The notes under the pieces were generated by a model. It did no database searches. It saw only the letters and a program-made list of their open reading frames with translations, and was not told where the DNA came from. Shown in pieces: positions 20,901 to 35,900 of a DNA stretch of 64,000 nt. The number at the start of each line of letters is the position of its first letter. The stretch's first letter is position 1. Source of the stretch: Auanema rhodensis (lineage: Eukaryota; Nematoda; Chromadorea; Rhabditida; Rhabditidae); contig OZ059899.1 in the NCBI GenBank assembly GCA_964057225.1, positions 15,942,501-16,006,500 of the forward strand, in the 5' to 3' direction. The position numbers and the translations under genes were made by a program.

Positions 20901-23900
20901 TTTCCGGAAAAACGGTTTATATTGACCCCATCTACAAGATTTGTTCACAAAAAAGTTCAGGCTGTAGTCACGTTGTGTCCGGTGAATGTTCGCTTTGCTC
21001 CAACACCATCATCGAAAATCAAATAAAACCATTTTGAGGTGGAGTATTCAGATGTGTAGATTCTGAATCTCCTAGGGAAATTTGGCTAGGACTCCTCCTG
21101 TTTCAGGGAAAACGGTTTATATCGACGCCATCCACAAGATTTGTTCACAAAAAAGTTCAGGCTGTAGTCACGTTGTGTCCGGTGAATGTTCGCTTTGCTC
21201 CAACACCATCATCGAAAATCAAATAAAACCATTTTGAGGTGGAGTATTCAGATGTGTAGATTCTGAATCTCCTAGGGAAATTTGGCTAGGACTCCTCCTG
21301 TTTCAGGGAAAACGGTTTATATCGACGCCATCCACAAGATTTGTTCACAAAAAAATTCAGGCGGTAGTCACGTTGTGTCCGGTGAATGTTCGCTTTTCTC
21401 TAAGATCATTATCGAAAATCAAATAAAAATACTTTGAGGTGGGGTATTCAGATGTTTAGATTCTGAATCTCCTAGGGAAATTTGGCTAGGACTTCTCCTG
21501 TTTACGGAAAAACGGTTTATATCGACCCCATCCACAAGATTTGTTCACAAAAAAGTTCAGGCTGTAGTCACGTTGTGTCCGGTGAATGTTCGCTTTTCTC
21601 TAAGATCATTATCGAAAATCAAACAAAACCATTTTGAGGTGGAGTATTCAGATGTGTAGATTCTGAATCTCCTAGGGAAATTTGGCTAGGACTCCTCCTG
21701 TTTCAGGGAAAACGGTTTATATCGACGCCATCCACAAGATTTGTTCACAAAAAAGTTCAGGCTGTAGTCACGTTGTGTCCGGTGAATGTTCGCTTTGCTC
21801 CAACACCATCATCGAAAATCAAATAAAACCATTTTGAGGTGGAGTATTCAGATGTGTAGATTCTGAATCTCCTAGGGAAATTTGGCTAGGACTTCTCCTG
21901 TTTACGGAAAAACGGTTTATATCGACCCCATCCACAAGATTTGTTCACAAAAAAGTTCAGGCTGTGGACACGTTGTGTCCTATGAATGTTCCCTTTGCTC
22001 CAAGACCATCATCGAAAATCAAATAAAAATACTTTGAGGTGGGGTATTCAGATGTTTAGATTCTGAATCTCTTAGTGAAATTTGGCTAGGACTTCTCCTG
22101 TTTACGGAAAAACGGTTTATATTGACCCCATCTACAAGATTTGTTCACAAAAAAGTTCAGGCTGTGGACACGTTGTGTCCTATGAATGTTCCCTTTGCTC
22201 CAAGACCATCATCGAAAATCAAATAAAAATACATTGAGGTGTTGTATTCAGATGTGTAGATTCTGAATCTCCTAGGGAAATTTGGCTAGGACTTCTCCTG
22301 TTTACGGAAAAACGGTTTATATTGACCCCATCTACAAGATTTGTTCACAAAAAAGTTCAGGCTGTAGTCACGTTGTGTCCGGTGAATGTTCGCTTTTCTC
22401 TAAGATCATTATCGAAAATCAAATGAAAATACATTGAGGTGTTGTATTCAGATGTGTAGATTCTGAATCTCTTAGTGAAATTTGGCTAGGACTTCTCCTG
22501 TTTACGGAAAAACGGTTTATATTGACCCCATCTACAAGATTTGTTCACAAAAAAGTTCAGGCTGTAGGCACTGTGTGTCCGGTGAATGTTCGCTTTTCTC
22601 TAAGATCATTATCGAAAATCAAATGAAAATACATTGAGGTGTTGTATTCAGATGTGTAGATTCTGAATCTCTTAGTGAAATTTGGCTAGGACTTCTCCTG
22701 TTTACGGAAAAACGGTTTATATTGACCCCATCTACAAGATTTGTTCACAAAAAAGTTCAGGCTGTAGGCACTGTGTGTCCGGTGAATGTTCGCTTTTCTC
22801 TAAGATCATTATCGAAAATCAAATGAAAATACATTGAGGTGTTGTATTCAGATGTGTAGATTCTGAATCTCCTAGGGAAATTTGGCTAGGACTTCTCCTG
22901 TTTCAGGGAAAACGGTTTATATCGACGCCATCTACAAGATTTGTTCACAAAAAAGTTCAGGCTGTGGACACGTTGTGTCCTATGAATGTTCGCTTTTCTC
23001 TAAGATCATTATCGAAAATCAAATGAAAATACATTGAGGTGTTGTATTCAGATGTGTAGATTCTGAATCTCTTAGTGAAATTTGGCTAGGACTTCTCCTG
23101 TTTACGGAAAAACGGTTTATATTGACCCCATCTACAAGATTTGTTCACAAAAAAGTTCAGGCTGTAGTCACGTTGTGTCCGGTGAATGTTCGCTTTTCTC
23201 TAAGATCATTATCGAAAATCAAATGAAAATACATTGAGGTGTTGTATTCAGATGTGTAGATTCTGAATCTCCTAGGGAAATTTGGCTAGGACTTCTCCTG
23301 TTTCAGGGAAAACGGTTTATATCGACGCCATCTACAAGATTTGTTCACAAAAAAGTTCAGGCTGTGGACACGTTGTGTCCTATGAATGTTCGCTTTTCTC
23401 TAAGATCATTATCGAAAATCAAATGAAAATACATTGAGGTGTTGTATTCAGATGTGTAGATTCTGAATCTCTTAGTGAAATTTGGCTAGGACTTCTCCTG
23501 TTTACGGAAAAACGGTTTATATTGACCCCATCTACAAGATTTGTTCACAAAAAAGTTCAGGCTGTAGGCACTGTGTGTCCGGTGAATGTTCGCTTTTCTC
23601 TAAGATCATTATCGAAAATCAAATGAAAATACATTGAGGTGTTGTATTCAGATGTGTAGATTCTGAATCTCTTAGTGAAATTTGGCTAGGACTTCTCCTG
23701 TTTACGGAAAAACGGTTTATATTGACCCCATCTACAAGATTTGTTCACAAAAAAGTTCAGGCTGTAGGCACTGTGTGTCCGGTGAATGTTCGCTTTTCTC
23801 TAAGATCATTATCGAAAATCAAATGAAAATACATTGAGGTGTTGTATTCAGATGTGTAGATTCTGAATCTCCTAGGGAAATTTGGCTAGGACTTCTCCTG

Positions 23901-26900
23901 TTTCAGGGAAAACGGTTTATATCGACGCCATCTACAAGATTTGTTCACAAAAAAGTTCAGGCTGTGGACACGTTGTGTCCTATGAATGTTCGCTTTTCTC
24001 TAAGATCATTATCGAAAATCAAATGAAAATACATTGAGGTGTTGTATTCAGATGTGTAGATTCTGAATCTCTTAGTGAAATTTGGCTAGGACTTCTCCTG
24101 TTTCAGGGAAAACGGTTTATATCGACGCCATCTACAAGATTTGTTCACAAAAAAGTTCAGGCTGTAGGCACTGTGTGTCCGGTGAATGTTCGCTTTTCTC
24201 TAAGATCATTATCGAAAATCAAATGAAAATACATTGAGGTGTTGTATTCAGATGTGTAGATTCTGAATCTCCTAGGGAAATTTGGCTAGGACTTCTCCTG
24301 TTTCAGGGAAAACGGTTTATATCGACGCCATCTACAAGATTTGTTCACAAAAAAGTTCAGGCTGTGGACACGTTGTGTCCTATGAATGTTCGCTTTTCTC
24401 TAAGATCATTATCGAAAATCAAATGAAAATACATTGAGGTGTTGTATTCAGATGTGTAGATTCTGAATCTCTTAGTGAAATTTGGCTAGGACTTCTCCTG
24501 TTTACGGAAAAACGGTTTATATTGACCCCATCTACAAGATTTGTTCACAAAAAAGTTCAGGCTGTAGTCACGTTGTGTCCGGTGAATGTTCGCTTTTCTC
24601 TAAGATCATTATCGAAAATCAAATGAAAATACATTGAGGTGTTGTATTCAGATGTGTAGATTCTGAATCTCCTAGGGAAATTTGGCTAGGACTTCTCCTG
24701 TTTCAGGGAAAACGGTTTATATCGACGCCATCTACAAGATTTGTTCACAAAAAAGTTCAGGCTGTGGACACGTTGTGTCCTATGAATGTTCGCTTTTCTC
24801 TAAGATCATTATCGAAAATCAAATGAAAATACATTGAGGTGTTGTATTCAGATGTGTAGATTCTGAATCTCTTAGTGAAATTTGGCTAGGACTTCTCCTG
24901 TTTACGGAAAAACGGTTTATATTGACCCCATCTACAAGATTTGTTCACAAAAAAGTTCAGGCTGTAGTCACGTTGTGTCCGGTGAATGTTCGCTTTTCTC
25001 TAAGATCATTATCGAAAATCAAATGAAAATACATTGAGGTGTTGTATTCAGATGTGTAGATTCTGAATCTCCTAGGGAAATTTGGCTAGGACTTCTCCTG
25101 TTTACGGAAAAACGGTTTATATTGACCCCATCTACAAGATTTGTTCACAAAAAAGTTCAGGCTGTAGTCACGTTGTGTCCGGTGAATGTTCGCTTTTCTC
25201 TAAGATTATTATCGAAAATCAAATGAAAATACATTGAGGTGTTGTATTCAGATGTGTAGATTCTGAATCTCCTAGGGAAATTTGGCTAGGACTTCTCCTG
25301 TTTACGGAAAAACGGTTTATATTGACCCCATCTACAAGATTTGTTCACAAAAAAGTTCAGGCTGTGGACACGTTGTGTCCTATGAATGTTCGCTTTTCTC
25401 TAAGATCATTATCGAAAATCAAATGAAAATACATTGAGGTGTTGTATTCAGATGTGTAGATTCTGAATCTCTTAGTGAAATTTGGCTAGGACTTCTCCTG
25501 TTTACGGAAAAACGGTTTATATTGACCCCATCTACAAGATTTGTTCACAAAAAAGTTCAGGCTGTAGTCACGTTGTGTCCGGTGAATGTTCGCTTTTCTC
25601 TAAGATCATTATCGAAAATCAAATGAAAATACATTGAGGTGTTGTATTCAGATGTGTAGATTCTGAATCTCCTAGGGAAATTTGGCTAGGACTTCTCCTG
25701 TTTACGGAAAAACGGTTTATATTGACCCCATCTACAAGATTTGTTCACAAAAAAGTTCAGGCTGTAGGCACTGTGTGTCCGGTGAATGTTCGCTTTTCTC
25801 TAAGATCATTATCGAAAATCAAATGAAAATACATTGAGGTGTTGTATTCAGATGTGTAGATTCTGAATCTCCTAGGGAAATTTGGCTAGGACTTCTCCTG
25901 TTTACGGAAAAACGGTTTATATTGACCCCATCTACAAGATTTGTTCACAAAAAAGTTCAGGCTGTAGGCACTGTGTGTCCGGTGAATGTTCGCTTTTCTC
26001 TAAGATCATTATCGAAAATCAAACAAAACCATTTTGAGGTGGAGTATTCAGATGTGTAGATTCTGAATCTCTTAGTGAAATTTGGCTAGGACTTCTCCTG
26101 TTTCCGGAAAAACGGTTTATATTGACCCCATCTACAAGATTTGTTCACAAAAAAGTTCAGGCTGTAGGCACTGTGTGTCCGGTGAATGTTCGCTTTGCTC
26201 CAACACCATCATCGAAAATCAAAAAAAAACACTTTGAGGTGGGGTATTCAGATGTGTAGATTCTGAATCTCTTAGTGAAATTTGGCTAGGACTTCTCCTG
26301 TTTCCGGAAAAACGGTTTATATTGACCCCATCTACAAGATTTGTTCACAAAAAAGTTCAGGCTGTAGTCACGTTGTGTCCGGTGAATGTTCGCTTTTCTC
26401 TAAGATCATTATCGAAAATCAAATGAAAATACATTGAGGTGTTGTATTCAGATGTGTAGATTCTGAATCTCCTAGGGAAATTTGGCTAGGACTTCTCCTG
26501 TTTACGGAAAAACGGTTTATATTGACCCCATCTACAAGATTTGTTCACAAAAAAGTTCAGGCTGTAGTCACGTTGTGTCCGGTGAATGTTCGCTTTTCTC
26601 TAAGATTATTATCGAAAATCAAATGAAAATACATTGAGGTGTTGTATTCAGATGTGTAGATTCTGAATCTCCTAGGGAAATTTGGCTAGGACTTCTCCTG
26701 TTTACGGAAAAACGGTTTATATTGACCCCATCTACAAGATTTGTTCACAAAAAAGTTCAGGCTGTGGACACGTTGTGTCCTATGAATGTTCGCTTTTCTC
26801 TAAGATCATTATCGAAAATCAAATGAAAATACATTGAGGTGTTGTATTCAGATGTGTAGATTCTGAATCTCTTAGTGAAATTTGGCTAGGACTTCTCCTG

Positions 26901-29900
26901 TTTACGGAAAAACGGTTTATATTGACCCCATCTACAAGATTTGTTCACAAAAAAGTTCAGGCTGTAGTCACGTTGTGTCCGGTGAATGTTCGCTTTTCTC
27001 TAAGATCATTATCGAAAATCAAATGAAAATACATTGAGGTGTTGTATTCAGATGTGTAGATTCTGAATCTCCTAGGGAAATTTGGCTAGGACTTCTCCTG
27101 TTTACGGAAAAACGGTTTATATTGACCCCATCTACAAGATTTGTTCACAAAAAAGTTCAGGCTGTAGGCACTGTGTGTCCGGTGAATGTTCGCTTTTCTC
27201 TAAGATCATTATCGAAAATCAAATGAAAATACATTGAGGTGTTGTATTCAGATGTGTAGATTCTGAATCTCCTAGGGAAATTTGGCTAGGACTTCTCCTG
27301 TTTACGGAAAAACGGTTTATATTGACCCCATCTACAAGATTTGTTCACAAAAAAGTTCAGGCTGTAGGCACTGTGTGTCCGGTGAATGTTCGCTTTTCTC
27401 TAAGATCATTATCGAAAATCAAACAAAACCATTTTGAGGTGGAGTATTCAGATGTGTAGATTCTGAATCTCTTAGTGAAATTTGGCTAGGACTTCTCCTG
27501 TTTCCGGAAAAACGGTTTATATTGACCCCATCTACAAGATTTGTTCACAAAAAAGTTCAGGCTGTAGGCACTGTGTGTCCGGTGAATGTTCGCTTTGCTC
27601 CAACACCATCATCGAAAATCAAAAAAAAACACTTTGAGGTGGGGTATTCAGATGTGTAGATTCTGAATCTCTTAGTGAAATTTGGCTAGGACTTCTCCTG
27701 TTTCCGGAAAAACGGTTTATATTGACCCCATCTACAAGATTTGTTCACAAAAAAGTTCAGGCTGTAGGCACTGTGTGTCCGGTGAATGTTCGCTTTGCTC
27801 CAACACCATCATCGAAAATCAAATAAAAACACTTTGAGGTGGGGTATTCAGATGTGTAGATTCTGAATCTCTTAGTGAAATTTGGCTAGGACTTCTCCTG
27901 TTTCCGGAAAAACGGTTTATATCGACGCCATCCACAAGATTTGTTCACAAAAAAGTTCAGGCTGTAGTCACGTTGTGTCCGGTGAATGTTCGCTTTGCTC
28001 CAACACCATCATCGAAAATCAAATAAAAACACTTTGAGGTGGGGTATTCAGATGTGTAGATTCTGAATCTCTTAGTGAAATTTGGCTAGGACTTCTCCTG
28101 TTTCCGGAAAAACGGTTTATATCGACCCCATCCACAAGATTTGTTCACAAAAAAGTGCAGGCTGTAGTCACGTTGTGTCCGGTGAATGTTCGCTTTTCTC
28201 TAAGATTATTATCGAAAATCAAATAAAAACACTTTGAGGTGGGGTATTCAGATGTTTAGATTCTGAATCTCTTAGTGAAATTTGGCTAGGACTTCTCCTG
28301 TTTACGGAAAAACGGTTTATATCGACGCCATCCACAAGATTTGTTCACAAAAAAGGTCAGGCTGTAGTCACGTTGTGTCCGGTGAATGTTCGCTTTGCTC
28401 CAACACCATCATCGAAAATCAAATAAAACCATTTTGAGGTGGAGTATTCAGATGTGTAGATTCTGAATCTCCTAGGGAAATTTGGCTAGGACTCCTCCTG
28501 TTTCAGGGAAAACGGTTTATATCGACGCCATCCACAAGATTTGTTCACAAAAAAGTTCAGGCGGTAGTCACGTTGTGTCCGGTGAATGTTCGCTTTTCTC
28601 TAAGATCATTATCGAAAATCAAATAAAAATACTTTGAGGTGGGGTATTCAGATGTTTAGATTCTGAATCTCCTAGGGAAATTTGGCTAGGACTTCTCCTG
28701 TTTACGGAAAAACGGTTTATATCGACCCCATCCACAAGATTTGTTCACAAAAAAGTTCAGGCTGTAGTCACGTTGTGTCCGGTGAATGTTCGCTTTTCTC
28801 TAAGATCATTATCGAAAATCAAACAAAACCATTTTGAGGTGGAGTATTCAGATGTGTAGATTCTGAATCTCCTAGGGAAATTTGGCTAGGACTCCTCCTG
28901 TTTCAGGGAAAACGGTTTATATCGACGCCATCCACAAGATTTGTTCACAAAAAAGTTCAGGCTGTAGTCACGTTGTGTCCGGTGAATGTTCGCTTTGCTC
29001 CAACACCATCATCGAAAATCAAATAAAACCAATTTGAGGTGGAGTATTCAGATGTGTAGATTCTGAATCTCCTAGGGAAATTTGGCTAGGACTTCTCCTG
29101 TTTACGGAAAAACGGTTTATATCGACCCCATCCACAAGATTTGTTCACAAAAAAGTTCAGGCTGTGGACACGTTGTGTCCTATGAATGTTCCCTTTGCTC
29201 CAAGACCATCATCGAAAATCAAATAAAAATACTTTGAGGTGGGGTATTCAGATGTTTAGATTCTGAATCTCTTAGTGAAATTTGGCTAGGACTTCTCCTG
29301 TTTACGGAAAAACGGTTTATATTGACCCCATCTACAAGATTTGTTCACAAAAAAGTTCAGGCTGTAGGCACTGTGTGTCCGGTGAATGTTCGCTTTTCTC
29401 TAAGATCATTATCGAAAATCAAATGAAAATACATTGAGGTGTTGTATTCAGATGTGTAGATTCTGAATCTCCTAGGGAAATTTGGCTAGGACTTCTCCTG
29501 TTTCAGGGAAAACGGTTTATATCGACGCCATCCACAAGATTTGTTCACAAAAAAGTTCAGGCTGTGGACACGTTGTGTCCTATGAATGTTCCCTTTGCTC
29601 CAAGACCATCATCGAAAATCAAATAAAAATACTTTGAGGTGGGGTATTCAGATGTTTAGATTCTGAATCTCTTAGTGAAATTTGGCTAGGACTTCTCCTG
29701 TTTACGGAAAAACGGTTTATATTGACCCCATCTACAAGATTTGTTCACAAAAAAGTTCAGGCTGTAGGCACTGTGTGTCCGGTGAATGTTCGCTTTTCTC
29801 TAAGATCATTATCGAAAATCAAATGAAAATACATTGAGGTGTTGTATTCAGATGTGTAGATTCTGAATCTCCTAGGGAAATTTGGCTAGGACTTCTCCTG

Positions 29901-32900
29901 TTTACGGAAAAACGGTTTATATTGACCCCATCTACAAGATTTGTTCACAAAAAAGTTCAGGCTGTGGACACGTTGTGTCCTATGAATGTTCGCTTTTCTC
30001 TAAGATCATTATCGAAAATCAAATGAAAATACATTGAGGTGTTGTATTCAGATGTGTAGATTCTGAATCTCTTAGTGAAATTTGGCTAGGACTTCTCCTG
30101 TTTACGGAAAAACGGTTTATATTGACCCCATCTACAAGATTTGTTCACAAAAAAGTTCAGGCTGTAGTCACGTTGTGTCCGGTGAATGTTCGCTTTTCTC
30201 TAAGATTATTATCGAAAATCAAATGAAAATACATTGAGGTGTTGTATTCAGATGTGTAGATTCTGAATCTCCTAGGGAAATTTGGCTAGGACTTCTCCTG
30301 TTTACGGAAAAACGGTTTATATTGACCCCATCTACAAGATTTGTTCACAAAAAAGTTCAGGCTGTGGACACGTTGTGTCCTATGAATGTTCGCTTTTCTC
30401 TAAGATCATTATCGAAAATCAAATGAAAATACATTGAGGTGTTGTATTCAGATGTGTAGATTCTGAATCTCTTAGTGAAATTTGGCTAGGACTTCTCCTG
30501 TTTACGGAAAAACGGTTTATATTGACCCCATCTACAAGATTTGTTCACAAAAAAGTTCAGGCTGTAGGCACTGTGTGTCCGGTGAATGTTCGCTTTTCTC
30601 TAAGATCATTATCGAAAATCAAATGAAAATACATTGAGGTGTTGTATTCAGATGTGTAGATTCTGAATCTCTTAGTGAAATTTGGCTAGGACTTCTCCTG
30701 TTTACGGAAAAACGGTTTATATTGACCCCATCTACAAGATTTGTTCACAAAAAAGTTCAGGCTGTAGGCACTGTGTGTCCGGTGAATGTTCGCTTTTCTC
30801 TAAGATCATTATCGAAAATCAAATGAAAATACATTGAGGTGTTGTATTCAGATGTGTAGATTCTGAATCTCTTAGTGAAATTTGGCTAGGACTTCTCCTG
30901 TTTACGGAAAAACGGTTTATATTGACCCCATCTACAAGATTTGTTCACAAAAAAGTTCAGGCTGTAGTCACGTTGTGTCCGGTGAATGTTCGCTTTTCTC
31001 TAAGATCATTATCGAAAATCAAACAAAACCATTTTGAGGTGGAGTATTCAGATGTGTAGATTCTGAATCTCTTAGTGAAATTTGGCTAGGACTTCTCCTG
31101 TTTCCGGAAAAACGGTTTATATTGACCCCATCTACAAGATTTGTTCACAAAAAAGTTCAGGCTGTAGGCACTGTGTGTCCGGTGAATGTTCGCTTTGCTC
31201 CAACACCATCATCGAAAATCAAAAAAAAACACTTTGAGGTGGGGTATTCAGATGTGTAGATTCTGAATCTCTTAGTGAAATTTGGCTAGGACTTCTCCTG
31301 TTTCCGGAAAAACGGTTTATATTGACCCCATCTACAAGATTTGTTCACAAAAAAGTTCAGGCTGTAGTCACGTTGTGTCCGGTGAATGTTCGCTTTGCTC
31401 CAACACCATCATCGAAAATCAAATAAAACCATTTTGAGGTGGAGTATTCAGATGTGTAGATTCTGAATCTCCTAGGGAAATTTGGCTAGGACTCCTCCTG
31501 TTTCAGGGAAAACGGTTTATATCGACGCCATCCACAAGATTTGTTCACAAAAAAGTTCAGGCTGTAGTCACGTTGTGTCCGGTGAATGTTCGCTTTGCTC
31601 CAACACCATCATCGAAAATCAAATAAAACCATTTTGAGGTGGAGTATTCAGATGTGTAGATTCTGAATCTCCTAGGGAAATTTGGCTAGGACTCCTCCTG
31701 TTTCAGGGAAAACGGTTTATATTGACCCCATCCACAAGATTTGTTCACAAAAAAATTCAGGCGGTAGTCACGTTGTGTCCGGTGAATGTTCGCTTTTCTC
31801 TAAGATCATTATCGAAAATCAAATAAAAATACTTTGAGGTGGGGTATTCAGATGTTTAGATTCTGAATCTCCTAGGGAAATTTGGCTAGGACTTCTCCTG
31901 TTTACGGAAAAACGGTTTATATCGACCCCATCCACAAGATTTGTTCACAAAAAAGTTCAGGCTGTAGTCACGTTGTGTCCGGTGAATGTTCGCTTTTCTC
32001 TAAGATCATTATCGAAAATCAAACAAAACCATTTTGAGGTGGAGTATTCAGATGTGTAGATTCTGAATCTCCTAGGGAAATTTGGCTAGGACTCCTCCTG
32101 TTTCAGGGAAAACGGTTTATATCGACGCCATCCACAAGATTTGTTCACAAAAAAGTTCAGGCTGTAGTCACGTTGTGTCCGGTGAATGTTCGCTTTGCTC
32201 CAACACCATCATCGAAAATCAAATAAAACCATTTTGAGGTGGAGTATTCAGATGTGTAGATTCTGAATCTCTTAGTGAAATTTGGCTAGGACTTCTCCTG
32301 TTTACGGAAAAACGGTTTATATTGACCCCATCTACAAGATTTGTTCACAAAAAAGTTCAGGCTGTAGGCACTGTGTGTCCGGTGAATGTTCGCTTTTCTC
32401 TAAGATCATTATCGAAAATCAAATGAAAATACATTGAGGTGTTGTATTCAGATGTGTAGATTCTGAATCTCTTAGTGAAATTTGGCTAGGACTTCTCCTG
32501 TTTACGGAAAAACGGTTTATATTGACCCCATCTACAAGATTTGTTCACAAAAAAGTTCAGGCTGTAGTCACGTTGTGTCCGGTGAATGTTCGCTTTTCTC
32601 TAAGATCATTATCGAAAATCAAACAAAACCATTTTGAGGTGGAGTATTCAGATGTGTAGATTCTGAATCTCTTAGTGAAATTTGGCTAGGACTTCTCCTG
32701 TTTCCGGAAAAACGGTTTATATTGACCCCATCTACAAGATTTGTTCACAAAAAAGTTCAGGCTGTAGGCACTGTGTGTCCGGTGAATGTTCGCTTTGCTC
32801 CAACACCATCATCGAAAATCAAAAAAAAACACTTTGAGGTGGGGTATTCAGATGTGTAGATTCTGAATCTCTTAGTGAAATTTGGCTAGGACTTCTCCTG

Positions 32901-35900
32901 TTTCCGGAAAAACGGTTTATATTGACCCCATCTACAAGATTTGTTCACAAAAAAGTTCAGGCTGTAGTCACGTTGTGTCCGGTGAATGTTCGCTTTGCTC
33001 CAACACCATCATCGAAAATCAAATAAAACCATTTTGAGGTGGAGTATTCAGATGTGTAGATTCTGAATCTCCTAGGGAAATTTGGCTAGGACTCCTCCTG
33101 TTTCAGGGAAAACGGTTTATATCGACGCCATCCACAAGATTTGTTCACAAAAAAGTTCAGGCTGTAGTCACGTTGTGTCCGGTGAATGTTCGCTTTGCTC
33201 CAACACCATCATCGAAAATCAAATAAAACCATTTTGAGGTGGAGTATTCAGATGTGTAGATTCTGAATCTCCTAGGGAAATTTGGCTAGGACTCCTCCTG
33301 TTTCAGGGAAAACGGTTTATATTGACCCCATCCACAAGATTTGTTCACAAAAAAATTCAGGCGGTAGTCACGTTGTGTCCGGTGAATGTTCGCTTTTCTC
33401 TAAGATCATTATCGAAAATCAAATAAAAATACTTTGAGGTGGGGTATTCAGATGTTTAGATTCTGAATCTCCTAGGGAAATTTGGCTAGGACTTCTCCTG
33501 TTTACGGAAAAACGGTTTATATCGACCCCATCCACAAGATTTGTTCACAAAAAAGTTCAGGCTGTAGTCACGTTGTGTCCGGTGAATGTTCGCTTTTCTC
33601 TAAGATCATTATCGAAAATCAAACAAAACCATTTTGAGGTGGAGTATTCAGATGTGTAGATTCTGAATCTCCTAGGGAAATTTGGCTAGGACTCCTCCTG
33701 TTTCAGGGAAAACGGTTTATATCGACGCCATCCACAAGATTTGTTCACAAAAAAGTTCAGGCTGTAGTCACGTTGTGTCCGGTGAATGTTCGCTTTGCTC
33801 CAACACCATCATCGAAAATCAAATAAAACCATTTTGAGGTGGAGTATTCAGATGTGTAGATTCTGAATCTCCTAGGGAAATTTGGCTAGGACTTCTCCTG
33901 TTTACGGAAAAACGGTTTATATCGACCCCATCCACAAGATTTGTTCACAAAAAAGTTCAGGCTGTGGACACGTTGTGTCCTATGAATGTTCCCTTTGCTC
34001 CAAGACCATCATCGAAAATCAAATAAAAATACTTTGAGGTGGGGTATTCAGATGTTTAGATTCTGAATCTCTTAGTGAAATTTGGCTAGGACTTCTCCTG
34101 TTTACGGAAAAACGGTTTATATTGACCCCATCTACAAGATTTGTTCACAAAAAAGTTCAGGCTGTGGACACGTTGTGTCCTATGAATGTTCCCTTTGCTC
34201 CAAGACCATCATCGAAAATCAAATGAAAATACATTGAGGTGTTGTATTCAGATGTGTAGATTCTGAATCTCCTAGGGAAATTTGGCTAGGACTTCTCCTG
34301 TTTACGGAAAAACGGTTTATATTGACCCCATCTACAAGATTTGTTCACAAAAAAGTTCAGGCTGTAGTCACGTTGTGTCCGGTGAATGTTCGCTTTTCTC
34401 TAAGATTATTATCGAAAATCAAATGAAAATACATTGAGGTGTTGTATTCAGATGTGTAGATTCTGAATCTCTTAGTGAAATTTGGCTAGGACTTCTCCTG
34501 TTTACGGAAAAACGGTTTATATTGACCCCATCTACAAGATTTGTTCACAAAAAAGTTCAGGCTGTAGTCACGTTGTGTCCGGTGAATGTTCGCTTTTCTC
34601 TAAGATTATTATCGAAAATCAAATGAAAATACATTGAGGTGTTGTATTCAGATGTGTAGATTCTGAATCTCTCAGTGAAATTTGGCTAGGACTTCTCCTG
34701 TTTACGGAAAAACGGTTTATATTGACCCCATCTACAAGATTTGTTCACAAAAAAGTTCAGGCTGTAGTCACGTTGTGTCCGGTGAATGTTCGCTTTTCTC
34801 TAAGATTATTATCGAAAATCAAATGAAAATACATTGAGGTGTTGTATTCAGATGTGTAGATTCTGAATCTCTTAGTGAAATTTGGCTAGGACTTCTCCTG
34901 TTTACGGAAAAACGGTTTATATTGACCCCATCTACAAGATTTGTTCACAAAAAAGTTCAGGCTGTAGGCACTGTGTGTCCGGTGAATGTTCGCTTTTCTC
35001 TAAGATCATTATCGAAAATCAAATGAAAATACATTGAGGTGTTGTATTCAGATGTGTAGATTCTGAATCTCTTAGTGAAATTTGGCTAGGACTTCTCCTG
35101 TTTACGGAAAAACGGTTTATATTGACCCCATCTACAAGATTTGTTCACAAAAAAGTTCAGGCTGTAGGCACTGTGTGTCCGGTGAATGTTCGCTTTTCTC
35201 TAAGATCATTATCGAAAATCAAATGAAAATACATTGAGGTGTTGTATTCAGATGTGTAGATTCTGAATCTCCTAGGGAAATTTGGCTAGGACTTCTCCTG
35301 TTTCAGGGAAAACGGTTTATATCGACGCCATCCACAAGATTTGTTCACAAAAAAGTTCAGGCTGTGGACACGTTGTGTCCTATGAATGTTCGCTTTTCTC
35401 TAAGATCATTATCGAAAATCAAACAAAACCATTTTGAGGTGGAGTATTCAGATGTGTAGATTCTGAATCTCTTAGTGAAATTTGGCTAGGACTTCTCCTG
35501 TTTACGGAAAAACGGTTTATATTGACCCCATCTACAAGATTTGTTCACAAAAAAGTTCAGGCTGTAGGCACTGTGTGTCCGGTGAATGTTCGCTTTTCTC
35601 TAAGATCATTATCGAAAATCAAATGAAAATACATTGAGGTGTTGTATTCAGATGTGTAGATTCTGAATCTCTTAGTGAAATTTGGCTAGGACTTCTCCTG
35701 TTTACGGAAAAACGGTTTATATTGACCCCATCTACAAGATTTGTTCACAAAAAAGTTCAGGCTGTAGTCACGTTGTGTCCGGTGAATGTTCGCTTTTCTC
35801 TAAGATCATTATCGAAAATCAAACAAAACCATTTTGAGGTGGAGTATTCAGATGTGTAGATTCTGAATCTCTTAGTGAAATTTGGCTAGGACTTCTCCTG

